DNA of 64,000 nucleotides from Xanthomonas sp. NCPPB 1128. GTDB lineage: Bacteria; Pseudomonadota; Gammaproteobacteria; Xanthomonadales; Xanthomonadaceae. The DNA lies in NCBI RefSeq assembly GCF_001043115.1, contig NZ_LFME01000003.1, positions 62,001 to 126,000 of the forward strand, given 5' to 3'. Position numbers and translations under genes: made by a program. Below are positions 46,907 to 55,832 of the stretch, piece after piece. Within the stretch, counting starts at the first letter, position 1. Each line of letters begins with the position of its first letter. The notes below the pieces were generated by a model. It was not told the DNA's origin, made no database searches, and was given only the letters and a program-made list of their open reading frames with translations.

Positions 46907-48286
46907 ATGGTCAGCCTATTCCGCCGCAACAAGCCCCAGGACAACGCCGGCGAGAGCCGCACGCAGCGCTACAGCATCGAGGAACTGGCCGCCGCCTTCC
47001 CCAAGCCGGCAAGCGCCGAACCCGCTGCGCCCGTGCCGTCGGCGCCGCCTGCCGCTGAGGCAGCGCCCGTTGCTCCAGCGCCCGCCACCACCCCGGAACC
47101 GACGCCCGCGCCGGTGGCCGAGCGCAACGTGCAGGCGCCCGCCCCGGTCGCGGTCCCGCAGCCGCACCCGGCGCCGCTGCCGCCGGCAGCGCCCACGCCT
47201 CCGCCGCAGGCCTATATGCCGGCGCCGGCCGCCGCGCCTGCGCCGAGTGTGCCGCAGCCGACGCCGGCCCCCGTTCAGCCGCCCGCAGCGGTGCCGCCGA
47301 CGCCTGTCGCCGCATCCGCCGCCGACGCCGACCTGGTGCGCAGCGATGCCCTGCCCGCCGCCCCGGCCGGCAAGCCCGGCTGGCGCGAGCGGCTGCGCAA
47401 CAGCAGCTTCGCGCGCAGCGTCGGCAGCCTGTTCTCGCGCAATCCCAAGCTCGACGACGACCTGCTCGACGAGATCGAGACCGCGCTGATCACCGCAGAT
47501 GTCGGCATCCCCGCCACCACCGCGCTGATCGAGGGCCTGCGCAAGCGCATGAAGGCGCGCGAGTTCGCCGACGCCAGGGCGCTGCAGCAGGCGCTGCGCG
47601 CCGACCTGCTGGCGATCCTGCAGCCGGTGGCCAGGCCGCTGCAGATCGACCGCAACGCCAAGCCCTTCGTGGTGCTGACCGTCGGCGTCAACGGCGTCGG
47701 CAAGACCACCACCATCGGCAAGCTGGCCAAGCGCTTCAAGGACGAGGGCCACAGCCTGATGCTGGCCGCCGGCGACACCTTCCGCGCCGCCGCCGTGGCG
47801 CAGTTGCAGGCCTGGGGCGAGCGCAACGGCGTCACCGTGATCGCGCAGGGCCAGAACGCCGATGCCGCCTCGGTGGCCTTCGACGCGCTGCAGGCCGGCA
47901 AGGCGCGCGGCACCGAGGTGCTGATCGCCGACACCGCCGGCCGCCTGCATACCCAGACCGGGCTGATGAACGAACTGGGCAAGATCCGCCGCGTGCTCGG
48001 CAAGCTAGACCCCAGCGCCCCGCACGAAGTGCTGATGGTCATCGACGGCACCACCGGCCAGAACGCGCTGTCGCAACTGCGCCAGTTCCACGCCGCGGTC
48101 GGCGTCACCGGCCTGGTGGTGACCAAGCTCGACGGCACCGCCAAGGGCGGCGTGGTGTTCGCGCTGGCCCGCGAGTTCGGCATCCCGATCCGCTTCGCCG
48201 GCATCGGCGAGCGCCCCGAAGACCTGCGCGTTTTCGACGCTGAGGCCTTCGTCGACGCCTTGCTGCCCGCCGCCCTGGGCGCGTGA
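46907..48286 (+). CDS. ftsY: Signal recognition particle receptor FtsY
   Basis: A 459-residue SRP-receptor GTPase that docks ribosome-SRP complexes at the inner membrane. The N-terminal 140 residues are an extreme Pro/Ala-rich acidic A domain, longer in proline runs than in enterobacteria. The NG domain follows: N-domain LRNSSFARSVGSLFSRNPKLD, G1 GVNGVGKTTTIGKLAKR, GDTFRAAAVAQLQAW, G3 IADTAGRLHT and G4 TKLDGTAKGG, ending IPIRFAGIGERPEDLRVFDAEAFVDALL. All GTPase motifs are intact. It is followed by a repeat block and then mutY on the same strand. Confidence 0.96.
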   Translation: MVSLFRRNKPQDNAGESRTQRYSIEELAAAFPKPASAEPAAPVPSAPPAAEAAPVAPAPATTPEPTPAPVAERNVQAPAPVAVPQPHPAPLPPAAPTPPPQAYMPAPAAAPAPSVPQPTPAPVQPPAAVPPTPVAASAADADLVRSDALPAAPAGKPGWRERLRNSSFARSVGSLFSRNPKLDDDLLDEIETALITADVGIPATTALIEGLRKRMKAREFADARALQQALRADLLAILQPVARPLQIDRNAKPFVVLTVGVNGVGKTTTIGKLAKRFKDEGHSLMLAAGDTFRAAAVAQLQAWGERNGVTVIAQGQNADAASVAFDALQAGKARGTEVLIADTAGRLHTQTGLMNELGKIRRVLGKLDPSAPHEVLMVIDGTTGQNALSQLRQFHAAVGVTGLVVTKLDGTAKGGVVFALAREFGIPIRFAGIGERPEDLRVFDAEAFVDALLPAALGA

Positions 48287-48292
48287 GATTGA

Positions 48293-48480
48293 AGCCCCTC
48301 TCCCTCCGGGAGAGGGGTTGGGGTGAGGGTACGGCGCGAAGCGTCTCGCAGAATCAAGTGCACGAGGCTTCGCCCGTACCCTCATCCGCCCCTTCGGGGC
48401 ACCTTCTCCCGCCGGGAGAAGGAACAGCACAGCCCCTCATCCGGTCCTTCGGGCCACCTTCTCCCGAGGGGAGAAGGAAC
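48293..48480. repeat. Intergenic hairpin repeats between ftsY and mutY
   Basis: A perfect hairpin, CCCCTCTCCC with GGGAGAGGGG around a 3-base loop, at about 48295-48317 is followed by GGGGTTGGGGTGAGGGTACGG. After it come TACCCTCATCCGCCCC, GGGGCACCTTCTCCCGCCGG and another variant CCCCTCATCC...GAGGGGAGAAGG. Same family as at 33836-34384, but mixed and shorter. No T-run follows, so it is not a clear intrinsic terminator. Confidence 0.75.
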
Positions 48481-48492
48481 TTTGAAGCCAGC

Positions 48493-49554
48493 ATGCGCCA
48501 GCCTCCCGACACCTTCCCCACCCGCCTGCTCGCCTGGTTCGACCGCCACGGGCGCCATGACCTGCCCTGGCAGCATCCGCGCAGCCCGTACCGGGTGTGG
48601 CTGTCGGAAATCATGCTGCAGCAGACCCAGGTGGCGGTGGTCATCCCCTACTTCCTGCGCTTCCTGCAGCACTTCCCGACCCTGCCGGCGCTGGCCGCCG
48701 CCGACAACGACGCGGTGATGGCGCAATGGGCCGGGCTGGGCTACTACGCCCGCGCGCGCAATCTGCATGCCGCTGCCAAGCGCTGCGTGGAACTGCACGA
48801 CGGCGACCTGCCGCGCGATTTCGATGCCCTGCATGCGCTGCCCGGCATCGGCCGCAGCACCGCCGGCGCGATCCTCAGCCAGGCTTGGAACGACCGCTCC
48901 CCGATCCTCGACGGCAACGTCAAGCGCGTGCTGACCCGCTACCACGGCGTCGCCGGCTACCCTGGCCTGCCGGCGGTGGAAAAGCCGCTGTGGACGCTTG
49001 CGCAGTCGCATGTGGACGCCGTGCCCGACGGACGCATGGCCGACTACACCCAGGCGCAGATGGATTTCGGCGCCACCCTGTGCACCCGCGCCAATCCGGC
49101 CTGCGTGCTGTGCCCGCTGCAGGACGACTGCGTGGCGCGCCGCGACGGTCTGGTCGAGGCGCTGCCCACGCCCAAGCCGGGCAAGACCCTGCCCGAGCGC
49201 GAAGCCCTGGCGCTGCTGCTGGAGAACGCCGCCGGCGAACTGCTGCTGCAGCGGCGCCCGCCGAGCGGCATCTGGGCCTCGCTGTGGACCCTGCCGCAGG
49301 CCGACACCGACAGCGAACTGCGCGCCTGGTACGCGCGTTGGATGCATGGGCGCGATTACGAGGATGCCGAGGCGCTGCCGCCGATCGTGCACACCTTCAG
49401 CCACTACCGCCTGCACCTGCAGCCGCTGCGCCTGCGCAAGGTCGCCATGGGCGATGCGCTGGGCGACAATGGCGACCTGCGCTGGGTGGCGCGCGCCGAC
49501 CTGTCGACGCTGGGCCTGCCCGCACCGATCCGCAAACTGCTCGACGGCCTCTAG
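48493..49554 (+). CDS. mutY: A/G-specific adenine DNA glycosylase
   Basis: A 353-residue base-excision repair enzyme that removes adenine opposite 8-oxoguanine. The helix-hairpin-helix glycosylase domain has [24 protein letters not shown] with the catalytic Glu, then [17 protein letters not shown] and the catalytic Asp in [14 protein letters not shown]-like context ([12 protein letters not shown]). The [4Fe-4S] cysteines follow as C-x6-C-x2-C-x5-C in [17 protein letters not shown]. The C-terminal NUDIX-like 8-oxoG-recognition domain contains [16 protein letters not shown] and [13 protein letters not shown] 48493 ([20 protein letters not shown]) is chosen by conservation; the longer frame reads through repeat DNA. 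It is followed 41 bp later by yggX, the usual mutY-yggX pairing. Confidence 0.96.
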   Translation: MRQPPDTFPTRLLAWFDRHGRHDLPWQHPRSPYRVWLSEIMLQQTQVAVVIPYFLRFLQHFPTLPALAAADNDAVMAQWAGLGYYARARNLHAAAKRCVELHDGDLPRDFDALHALPGIGRSTAGAILSQAWNDRSPILDGNVKRVLTRYHGVAGYPGLPAVEKPLWTLAQSHVDAVPDGRMADYTQAQMDFGATLCTRANPACVLCPLQDDCVARRDGLVEALPTPKPGKTLPEREALALLLENAAGELLLQRRPPSGIWASLWTLPQADTDSELRAWYARWMHGRDYEDAEALPPIVHTFSHYRLHLQPLRLRKVAMGDALGDNGDLRWVARADLSTLGLPAPIRKLLDGL

Positions 49555-49595
49555 CGCACCAGCGTGGGGCCGTGTGCGCATCGCCAGGAATTGCC

Positions 49596-49874
49596 ATGTC
49601 CCGCACCGTCTTCTGCCAGTACCAGCAACGCGACGCCGAAGGGCTCGATTACGTGCCGTATCCCGGCGAGCTCGGCAAGCGCGTGTTCGCGCACATCGGC
49701 AAGGCCGGCTGGCAGGCGTGGCTGGCGCACCAGACCATGCTGATCAACGAAAACCGCCTGTCGCCGCGCGACCCCAAGCACCGCGCCTTCCTGGAAGCGG
49801 AACTGGAAAAGTTCCTGTTCCAGGGCGGCGCCGACAAGCCCGAAGGCTACGTGGCGCCAGAGCAGGCGCTCTGA
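49596..49874 (+). CDS. yggX: YggX family Fe(II)-trafficking / oxidative damage protection protein
   Basis: A 92-residue small protein beginning [18 protein letters not shown] with the conserved Cys7, then [32 protein letters not shown] and [25 protein letters not shown]. The family helps protect Fe-S enzymes and limits iron-driven damage, which suits its pairing with the Fe-S protein MutY. AGGAA stands five bases before ATG 49596. Length and motif spacing are normal. Confidence 0.95.
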   Translation: MSRTVFCQYQQRDAEGLDYVPYPGELGKRVFAHIGKAGWQAWLAHQTMLINENRLSPRDPKHRAFLEAELEKFLFQGGADKPEGYVAPEQAL

Positions 49875-49958
49875 GCGGCGCCGCGTCGTGCAGTCACGCG
49901 CACACACCGACGCTCAGACACCACCAAGCGCCTGCTTTCGTCGCGCCTCCCCCGATCT

Positions 49959-50027
49959 CGTAGGAGCGGCTTCAGCCGCGACAGGGCCTTGCCAGGAACG
50001 CCTGTCGCGGCTGAAGCCGCTCCTACG
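49959..50027. repeat. Palindromic intergenic repeat, copy 3
   Basis: A near-perfect palindrome with arms of about 27 bases: CGTAGGAGCGGCTTCAGCCG at 49959 and its complement ending at 50027, here extended inward by GACAGG/CCTGTC. It sits in the 314-bp gap between convergent yggX and the DUF6491-like gene. The rest of the gap ends with a GGGATT-type simple run near 50160-50180. Confidence 0.87.
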
Positions 50028-50188
50028 CTTGCGCCCTGCGGCTATCAGGCCTTGCCGCACTCCGCGTTGCCGCTGCAGCCAACGCAACAGGTTCCCCGCT
50101 GCACCAGCAAGCGACGGCGCGACATCACACTCGCCACACCGCCGCCCACCGCTCGCGAATCCCAAATCCCGATTCCCTAATCCCCGCC

Positions 50189-50647
50189 TCAGCCACCCGG
50201 CGCCTGCTGCGCCCGTTCCTGCACCTTGGCCTCGCGCAGCTCCTTCTCCGAAGTGCGCAGCGCCTTGACGTCGAGCGGGCGGATGCTGTCGATGCGGCAC
50301 GGCAGGCGGATCGCGGCGGGGCCGCCGCCGAGCACCAGCACGTCGTCGAACTTCGCCGAGACCTGGCTGCCGAAATGGGTGATGGCGATGCTGGGGGCGA
50401 AATCCAGGTCCTGGCAGGTGCCGGCGAATTCCAGCAGATAGGCCTGGTTCGGACGCGTCCACACCGCCAGCGCACTGTCGCCGAGCGCGGTCCAGCCACT
50501 GAGCCGGTTGAAGTACTGGAAATCGCGCACCGGCGCGCCGGCATGGGCGCGGTACAGGGTCAGGCGCTCGTCGTCGCTGAGCCGGTTGGTGGCGCAGCCG
50601 GCCAGCATGGCCGTGGCGACGAGAGAAGACAGCAGCAGGCGTTTCAT
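50189..50647 (-). CDS. DUF6491-like lipoprotein
   Basis: A 152-residue lipoprotein; MKRLLLSSLVATAMLAGC sets the lipidated Cys at 18. The mature part has ERLTLYRAHAGAPVRDFQYFNRLSGWTALGDSALAVWTRPNQAYLLEF, then CQDLDFAPSIAITHFGSQVSAKFDDVLV and a second Cys in IRLPCRIDSIRPLD. This is the pattern of the DUF6491 family, common and uncharacterised in xanthomonads. The Arg/Gln/Glu-rich tail ends AQQAPGG. Function unknown. Confidence 0.8.
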   Translation of the reverse strand: MKRLLLSSLVATAMLAGCATNRLSDDERLTLYRAHAGAPVRDFQYFNRLSGWTALGDSALAVWTRPNQAYLLEFAGTCQDLDFAPSIAITHFGSQVSAKFDDVLVLGGGPAAIRLPCRIDSIRPLDVKALRTSEKELREAKVQERAQQAPGG

Positions 50648-50764
50648 GGCAGTGCTCCTGATGGTGTGGAGCGCATCATGCGCCTGCCGCCGTGCACGCG
50701 AGCGTGGGCGCGGGTGCGGCGTTCAGCGACAAGGCAGCCAACGCACGCGCGACGCGCGTATCGC

Positions 50765-51679
50765 TCAGCGCGCGGCAGTGCGCGCCGACGCGCAGAAGCG
50801 TTGCCGATACTCCAGCGCCTTGGGCATCAGCGCCTGCAGGTTCTGGATGCGGGTGCCCGGATTAGGATGGGTGGAGGCGAATTCCGGCGGCGCCTGGCCG
50901 CCGCTGCTGGCGCTCATCCGCTCCCACAGCGGCACCGCTTCGCGCGGGTCGAAACAGGCCGCCGCGGCCAGCATCAGGCCCACTTCGTCGGCCTGGGTTT
51001 CGTGGCTGCGCGCGTACGGCAACAGATAGCCGTAGCCCATCGCCGCCATCGCCATCTGCTGCTGTTGCGGATCCAGGCCACCGGCGGCGCCGGCCATCTG
51101 CCCGATCTGGGTCAGCTTCTGCTGGGCCATGCGCTGCGCGCCATGCCGCAGCAGCGCGTGCGCGATCTCGTGGCCCATCACCACCGCCATCGCATCGGCG
51201 TTCCTGGCCACCGGCAGCAGCCCGGTGTAGACCGCCATCTTGCCGCCGGGCAGGCAGAACGCATTGGCCTGGTCGGACTCGATCACGTTGACGTCCCAGT
51301 CGAAGCCGCGCGCGTAATGCTTGGCCTGCATGCCGTGCTCGGCGGCCAGCGCGTCCTCGACCACGTCGACCTTGGCGATCAGCCGCTGCGCGATCGCACG
51401 CACCTGCTGCGCCACCTGCGACTGCGGATCGACCGGACGTTCCTGCGCCAGGATCTCCTGATAGGCCTGCAGACCCAGCGCCTTCTCGTCCTCCACATTC
51501 AACGAGCGGTCGATCAGCACCTGCTCGCCGGTGTACGGATCCTCGCTGCGGTTGGAGAACCAGTAGAACCCGGCATACACGGCAAAGCCCAGCAGTACCA
51601 GCCAGCGCACCCCGCCCAGCGGTCCACGGCGGCCGCCGCCCGGTTGGCCGCCGCCCTGGCGGCCGAAGATCTCGTTCAT
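50765..51679 (-). CDS. M48-family zinc metallopeptidase, membrane-anchored
   Basis: A 304-residue protein. A Gly/Arg-rich N-terminus is followed by one membrane segment (about 24-41, WLVLLGFAVYAGFYWF). The peptidase domain carries the zinc motif GHEIAHALL (His170, Glu171, His174) and the third ligand Glu in SHETQADEVG, as in Ste24/LoiP/BepA-like enzymes. It likely acts in the periplasm on misfolded or envelope proteins. ATG 51677-51679 has an AGGA about eight bases upstream; the frame opens at 51709 without support. It is followed by the DUF6491-like gene and preceded 57 bp upstream by the FGE-like lipoprotein, all on the minus strand. Confidence 0.9.
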   Translation of the reverse strand: MNEIFGRQGGGQPGGGRRGPLGGVRWLVLLGFAVYAGFYWFSNRSEDPYTGEQVLIDRSLNVEDEKALGLQAYQEILAQERPVDPQSQVAQQVRAIAQRLIAKVDVVEDALAAEHGMQAKHYARGFDWDVNVIESDQANAFCLPGGKMAVYTGLLPVARNADAMAVVMGHEIAHALLRHGAQRMAQQKLTQIGQMAGAAGGLDPQQQQMAMAAMGYGYLLPYARSHETQADEVGLMLAAAACFDPREAVPLWERMSASSGGQAPPEFASTHPNPGTRIQNLQALMPKALEYRQRFCASARTAAR

Positions 51680-51736
51680 CCCGTTTCCTCTCCCCGACTG
51701 GTGCGCCAATCTAGCGCCGGCACCGGCGCGACGGCG

Positions 51737-53623
51737 TCAAATGCCGCGCACCAGGCGGAAGCCGACGCGCGCACTGGTACTGTCCGAATCCTGCATCAGC
51801 CGCCAGGCCGCGCGCGTTTGCTCCGGCGCATTGGCCCAGTTGCCACCGCGCACGACACGCGAGCGGCAGCCCGGGTTGTACCAGGCCGCGCCGTCGGCCG
51901 GCGCGCGGCGGTAGCTGGCATGCCAGCAGTCGGCGACCCACTCGCTGAGGTTGCCGGCCATGTCGTGCAGGCCCCAGGCATTGGCGGAAAAACTGGCCAC
52001 CGGGGCCGGCCCCCAGAATCCGTCGGTGTAGCCGACGAAGGCGTTGCGCCAGTGCCGGCCGCGGGGCGAGACGTCGCCGCCGCCGGTGAAGTTGCCGCTG
52101 CCGCGCGGCGGCGTGCCGGCATTGCCCCAGGGATAGCGGCCGCGGCCGCCGGCGCGCAGGGCGTATTCGAACTCGGCCTCGCTGGGCAGCCGGTAGTGGC
52201 GCCCGGTCTGCTGCGACAGCCAGGCCGCGTAAGCTTCGGCGTCGCGCACGCTGACGTGCATCACCGGGCTGTTCGGCGCCGCCCGCGCGCCCTGGTAGTC
52301 GGACTGCCAGTCCACGCCGTTGCGGCGCACGAAGTTGCCGCTGCGCTCGTCGTAGACGGTGGAATGGCCGCGCCGGGTGGCGCGCGGACGCGCATTGGTG
52401 GCCTCCACGAAGCGGCGGAACTCGGCCACGGTGACCTCGGTGATCGACATGGCGAAACCGCGGTCGAAGCGCACGTAGTGCTGCGGCATTTCCGCCGGCG
52501 AGGCCCCGGGTTCGGTCTCGGCCGCACCCATGCGGAAGCCGCCGTGCGGCACCACCATCATCTGCGGGCCGCGCCCGCCGTCGTGCATGCCGTCGGTGAA
52601 CACCTGACCAGGGCGGAAGCTGCCGTAGTGGGTGGCCAGGTCGATGCGTTCGCGCAGCATCGCCGCCACCGGATCGCCGGGGTCGGCGATGCGCAGCACG
52701 TCGCCCAGGCGCTCGCGCGCCGACTTCAATCCGGCCGGCGTGGCCAGATCGCGCAACCCGGCATCGCGCAAGGCGGCGATGCGCGCCACGCGCACCTGCT
52801 CCACGCGCGCCCGCGCGTCGCGCACCGTGGCCGCGTCCTCGCGCACGCGCGCCGCACGCGCCAACCAGCTGCCGGCGGCGGCGAAATCCGAGGCCGCTGC
52901 GGCCGTCTCGGCGCGACGGATCAGCGCGCTCTCCACCGCTGCCACGCCCTGCCGCGCGCGCGCATCGTCCGTATCCAGCAGCAACGCCTCACGGAAATTG
53001 GCCAGCGCGCCGTTGCCGTCCTCGCCCAGGCGGCCGCCGCGCAGGTCGTCCTCGCCAGCGCGGTTGTAGGCCAGCACCCGCGACGCAGTCTCCACCTGCT
53101 GCTGCAGGCGCCGCACTGCCGGATCGTCGGCGTCCAGCCACAGCGCCACCATGGCGATGCGCGTGGCCTGCTCGAGCGTGCGCTCGGATCGCTCCGGATC
53201 GCCCAGCGCCTGCGCGCCGAGCTGCAACAACCGCCGCCGCGCCTTGCGCAGGCCGTCCTGGGCGACGCGATCGTTCGGCGCCAGGCTGCGGATCGCCAGG
53301 TACAGCGGAATCGCCGATTGCGCATCCTCGAACAGGCGATCCTCGGCGAGCGCGTGCGCCGCCTGGCGCCGCGCCTGCGGCAGGCCGCTGCGGGTCAAGG
53401 TCGGCAACGGCGGCTGCCAGCGCGCCACGGTCTCGGCCGCGTCCTCGCCACCGATGGTCACGCTGGGTGCCTGCACCGGCCTGGCCGGTGTCGACCGCGC
53501 CGGCACCGTGGCAGCGGCGGTCGCAGGTGCGTGATCGGCGACCGGCGCCGGCGGCTGCCGCGCGCAGCCGACCAGCACCGCCGCATACATGCTCCAGACC
53601 ATCACAACGCCGCTGCTGCGCAC
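51737..53623 (-). CDS. Formylglycine-generating-enzyme (SUMF1)-fold lipoprotein, probably non-catalytic
   Basis: A 628-residue lipoprotein. I choose the GTG at 53621-53623, just after GGAGG, giving MRSSGVVMVWSMYAAVLVGC with the lipidated Cys at 20; an ATG at 53602 is the alternative. Residues about 60-360 are helical repeats rich in Ala/Arg. The C-terminal 250 residues are the C-type-lectin-like SUMF1 fold: MVVPHGGFRMGA, ITEVTVAEFRRFVEATN, YRLPSEAEFEYALRAGG, NAWGLHDMAGNLSEWVADCW and VVRGGNWANAPEQTRAAWR. The paired active-site cysteines of true formylglycine enzymes are absent, so a binding role is more likely. The M48 peptidase gene follows. Confidence 0.85.
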   Translation of the reverse strand: MRSSGVVMVWSMYAAVLVGCARQPPAPVADHAPATAAATVPARSTPARPVQAPSVTIGGEDAAETVARWQPPLPTLTRSGLPQARRQAAHALAEDRLFEDAQSAIPLYLAIRSLAPNDRVAQDGLRKARRRLLQLGAQALGDPERSERTLEQATRIAMVALWLDADDPAVRRLQQQVETASRVLAYNRAGEDDLRGGRLGEDGNGALANFREALLLDTDDARARQGVAAVESALIRRAETAAAASDFAAAGSWLARAARVREDAATVRDARARVEQVRVARIAALRDAGLRDLATPAGLKSARERLGDVLRIADPGDPVAAMLRERIDLATHYGSFRPGQVFTDGMHDGGRGPQMMVVPHGGFRMGAAETEPGASPAEMPQHYVRFDRGFAMSITEVTVAEFRRFVEATNARPRATRRGHSTVYDERSGNFVRRNGVDWQSDYQGARAAPNSPVMHVSVRDAEAYAAWLSQQTGRHYRLPSEAEFEYALRAGGRGRYPWGNAGTPPRGSGNFTGGGDVSPRGRHWRNAFVGYTDGFWGPAPVASFSANAWGLHDMAGNLSEWVADCWHASYRRAPADGAAWYNPGCRSRVVRGGNWANAPEQTRAAWRLMQDSDSTSARVGFRLVRGI

Positions 53624-53741
53624 TTTTCCTCCGAACCATGGTCCTGGCGACGCCGCCCCACCCGGCACGCCGTGCGGCCGGCGGAGCGACGTTAGGCTAT
53701 TCTCGCCTGCCTGAGCAAACCCTGCAGTCAACGGAAATCAC

Positions 53742-54827
53742 GTGCCTTATTGGATCAAGCAACCCGCCGAGCTGAGCGAACGGCTGGCGCAGCGGCCGAC
53801 CCGCATCGGCCTGGATACCGAATTCGTCCGCGAACGGACCTACTGGCCGCAACTGGCGCTGGTGCAGATGGCGGTGGGCGATGAAATCCTGCTGATCGAC
53901 CCGCTGATCCCGGGCATGCCGCAGGCGCTGGCGCCGTGGCTGAGCGATCCGGGCATCCTCAAGATCATGCACAGCGCCAGCGAAGACCTGGTCGCCTTCA
54001 AGTGCGCCTGCGGCACCCTGCCGCGGCCGCTGTTCGACACCCAGATCGCCGCCGGCCTGGCCGGGCTCGGCGCCGGCATGGGCTACCAGAAGCTGGTGCT
54101 GGAGATCACCGGCGTGCACCTGGCCAAGGGCGAGACCCGCTCGGACTGGCTGCGCCGCCCGCTGTCGCCGGCGCAGTTGGAATACGCCGCCGACGACGTG
54201 CGCCATCTGTTCGCGCTGCACGACGATCTGCAGGCGCGGTTGCAGACCCTGGAGCGCGTCGACTGGCTGCACGAGGACGGCGAGCGCCTGCTCGGCACCG
54301 TCGAGCACGACGACGGCGAGCGCTGGCCGCACATGGGCATGCGCTCGGCACAGTTCATGGACCGCCCCGCGCAACTGCGCCTGCTGCGCCTGTTGCGCTG
54401 GCGCGACGCCCAGGCCCGGCACAGCGACAAACCGCGCAGCTGGATCCTGGACAACGAACTGGCCGCCACCCTGGCGCGCTTCCCGCCGCAGGACCAACCG
54501 GCCATGCTGGCACTGTTCGATAAACACCCCAAAGCGCCGCGCAAGCTCAGCGATGCGGTGTGGCAGGCGCTGACCACCCCACTGGCCGACGAAGCCGACG
54601 CGCCGCAGGCGCTGGCCGCCAGCGACGACAACAAGGCCGCGCTGAAACGGCTGCAGGACGCGGTGGCCGCACGCAGCGCCGAACTCGGCCTGCCCGATGG
54701 CCTGCTGGCCTCGCGCAAGCACCTGGAAGCCCTGCTGGAAAGCGCGCAATGGCCGACGCCGCTGGCGGGCTGGCGTCGGCGCGAACTGGAGCAGCGGCTG
54801 CAGCCGTTGCTCGCCAGCGCGCGCTGA
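53742..54827 (+). CDS. rnd: Ribonuclease D
   Basis: A 361-residue 3'-5' exoribonuclease that trims tRNA precursors. DEDDy residues are visible: LDTEFVRERTYWP (Asp/Glu of motif I), KIMHSASEDLVAF (motif II) and LEYAADDVRHL (motif III with Tyr and Asp). The HRDC domains follow (RDAQARHSDKPRSWILDNE and later PDGLLASRKHLEALL). The start is a GTG at 53742 (MPYWIKQPAEL), supported by the family N-terminus. It ends before a strong bidirectional terminator. Confidence 0.95.
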   Translation: MPYWIKQPAELSERLAQRPTRIGLDTEFVRERTYWPQLALVQMAVGDEILLIDPLIPGMPQALAPWLSDPGILKIMHSASEDLVAFKCACGTLPRPLFDTQIAAGLAGLGAGMGYQKLVLEITGVHLAKGETRSDWLRRPLSPAQLEYAADDVRHLFALHDDLQARLQTLERVDWLHEDGERLLGTVEHDDGERWPHMGMRSAQFMDRPAQLRLLRLLRWRDAQARHSDKPRSWILDNELAATLARFPPQDQPAMLALFDKHPKAPRKLSDAVWQALTTPLADEADAPQALAASDDNKAALKRLQDAVAARSAELGLPDGLLASRKHLEALLESAQWPTPLAGWRRRELEQRLQPLLASAR

Positions 54828-54893
54828 GCGGGCCCGGCCCGGCCGATCGCGCCGCCTCATACTCGCAGCGCGATCGAGTAAACGGTCGGGTAT

Positions 54894-54923
54894 AAAAAAG
54901 GCCAGGAATTCCTGGCCTTTTTT
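54894..54923. terminator. Bidirectional intrinsic terminator between rnd and the H-NS gene
   Basis: A perfect 30-base palindrome: six A, GGCCAGGAATTCCTGGCC, six T. It gives a GC-rich stem with a T-run in either direction and lies between the convergent rnd and H-NS-like genes, so it should stop transcripts from both. Confidence 0.93.
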
Positions 54924-54930
54924 CGTTCGC

Positions 54931-55335
54931 TCAGTACTTGAAGAGCGGGAACTTCAGATCCGGATGGCGCGCCTTCCATTCGTTGTAGGCGGCGGTGCCT
55001 TCCCAGGCGGCGAACGCCTTCGGCGTGCGACCGCGGCCGGACCAGGTTTCGCCGGTGTGCGGCAACTGGTACTTCGGCTTGACCTCGCTGCGGCCGCCGG
55101 CGGACTTGCTGCTGGCCGGCTTGGGCGCCGCGCTGGTCACGTAGGCGGCGATCTCGTTGCGCTGCTTGGCGCTGAAGAACTCGGCGAACTGCTCCAGCAG
55201 CGACAGCACGTTGGCATGCGCCGCATTGGTTTCGCCCTCGCGCGCCTGCCGCTCCTGCTCCTCCAGCTTGCGCATTTCTTCCTGCAGCTTGGCCTTGGCT
55301 TCGGCGATCTGTTGCAAGTTGCGAACTTCCGTCAT
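54931..55335 (-). CDS. H-NS family nucleoid-associated protein
   Basis: A 134-residue DNA-binding protein. Residues 1-60 form a charged coiled coil (LQQIAEAKAKLQEEMRKLEEQERQ) for oligomerisation. A Lys/Ser/Ala-rich linker leads to the C-terminal DNA-binding domain with YQLPHTGETWSGRGRTPKAFAAW, the H-NS/XrvA-type minor-groove loop. It would silence AT-rich or acquired DNA and shape virulence-gene expression; the AT-rich patch at 8.3-9.5 kb is a possible type of target. It is convergent with rnd. An inverted repeat and AT-rich stretch lie upstream. Confidence 0.9.
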   Translation of the reverse strand: MTEVRNLQQIAEAKAKLQEEMRKLEEQERQAREGETNAAHANVLSLLEQFAEFFSAKQRNEIAAYVTSAAPKPASSKSAGGRSEVKPKYQLPHTGETWSGRGRTPKAFAAWEGTAAYNEWKARHPDLKFPLFKY

Positions 55336-55380
55336 GTGTAAAAGACCTGTCTTGAGTCAAAGGTGTGAAGCGGACGGTAT

Positions 55381-55399
55381 ATTTCGTCCGGAACGAAAT
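55381..55399. promoter_or_regulatory. Inverted repeat upstream of the H-NS gene
   Basis: TTTCGT-N5-ACGAAA (core of 55381-55399), 46 bases upstream of the H-NS-like ATG and next to a TATACC hexamer in gene orientation (complement of 55376-55381). A matching -35 box is not clear. It could be an operator or autoregulatory site. Confidence 0.4.
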
Positions 55400-55523
55400 C
55401 ACTGCGGGGGGATTTCGGCCGTCGAGTATATCGACTCCATGCGAGCGCTGTAGACAAAAGGCGAGCACGTTTCCCGGCCCGGCCGGCCCCCTGCCCCAGC
55501 GCCGCCGATGTTGCACTGCCCCC

Positions 55524-55552
55524 TTGGCACGCGGCCCCGTGCCCTTTACACT
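55524..55552 (+). promoter_or_regulatory. Sigma-70 promoter of tRNA-Ala
   Basis: TTGGCA (55524-55529), a 17-base spacer, TACACT (55547-55552), with a GC-rich stretch after the -10 as in stable-RNA promoters. The mature tRNA starts 14 bases later. The spacer contains a GGCACG/CGTGCC inverted repeat. Confidence 0.6.
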
Positions 55553-55565
55553 ACGCGTCTGATGT

Positions 55566-55641
<76 letters not shown>

Positions 55642-55832
55642 TCTTGCCGTCTTCGACGGTGCAAACGAGGTCAGACAGCCACCAGGCTCTCTGGCCTTTT
55701 TTGTTGGCCGATCCTGCGCCCGGCCGCGTTCGATCGCGTGGGGTGCGCCATCCGCTGGCGCGCTGTGCAGTCCTTGGCCGTCGCCCTGACGGAACGGGTA
55801 GCGAATGCACTCCGTTCCCGCCGCCGCATCGC

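Noticed and set aside
55682-55703. Intrinsic terminator after tRNA-Ala
   Set aside because: The stem is only four base pairs before a T-run; too weak to list as a firm feature.
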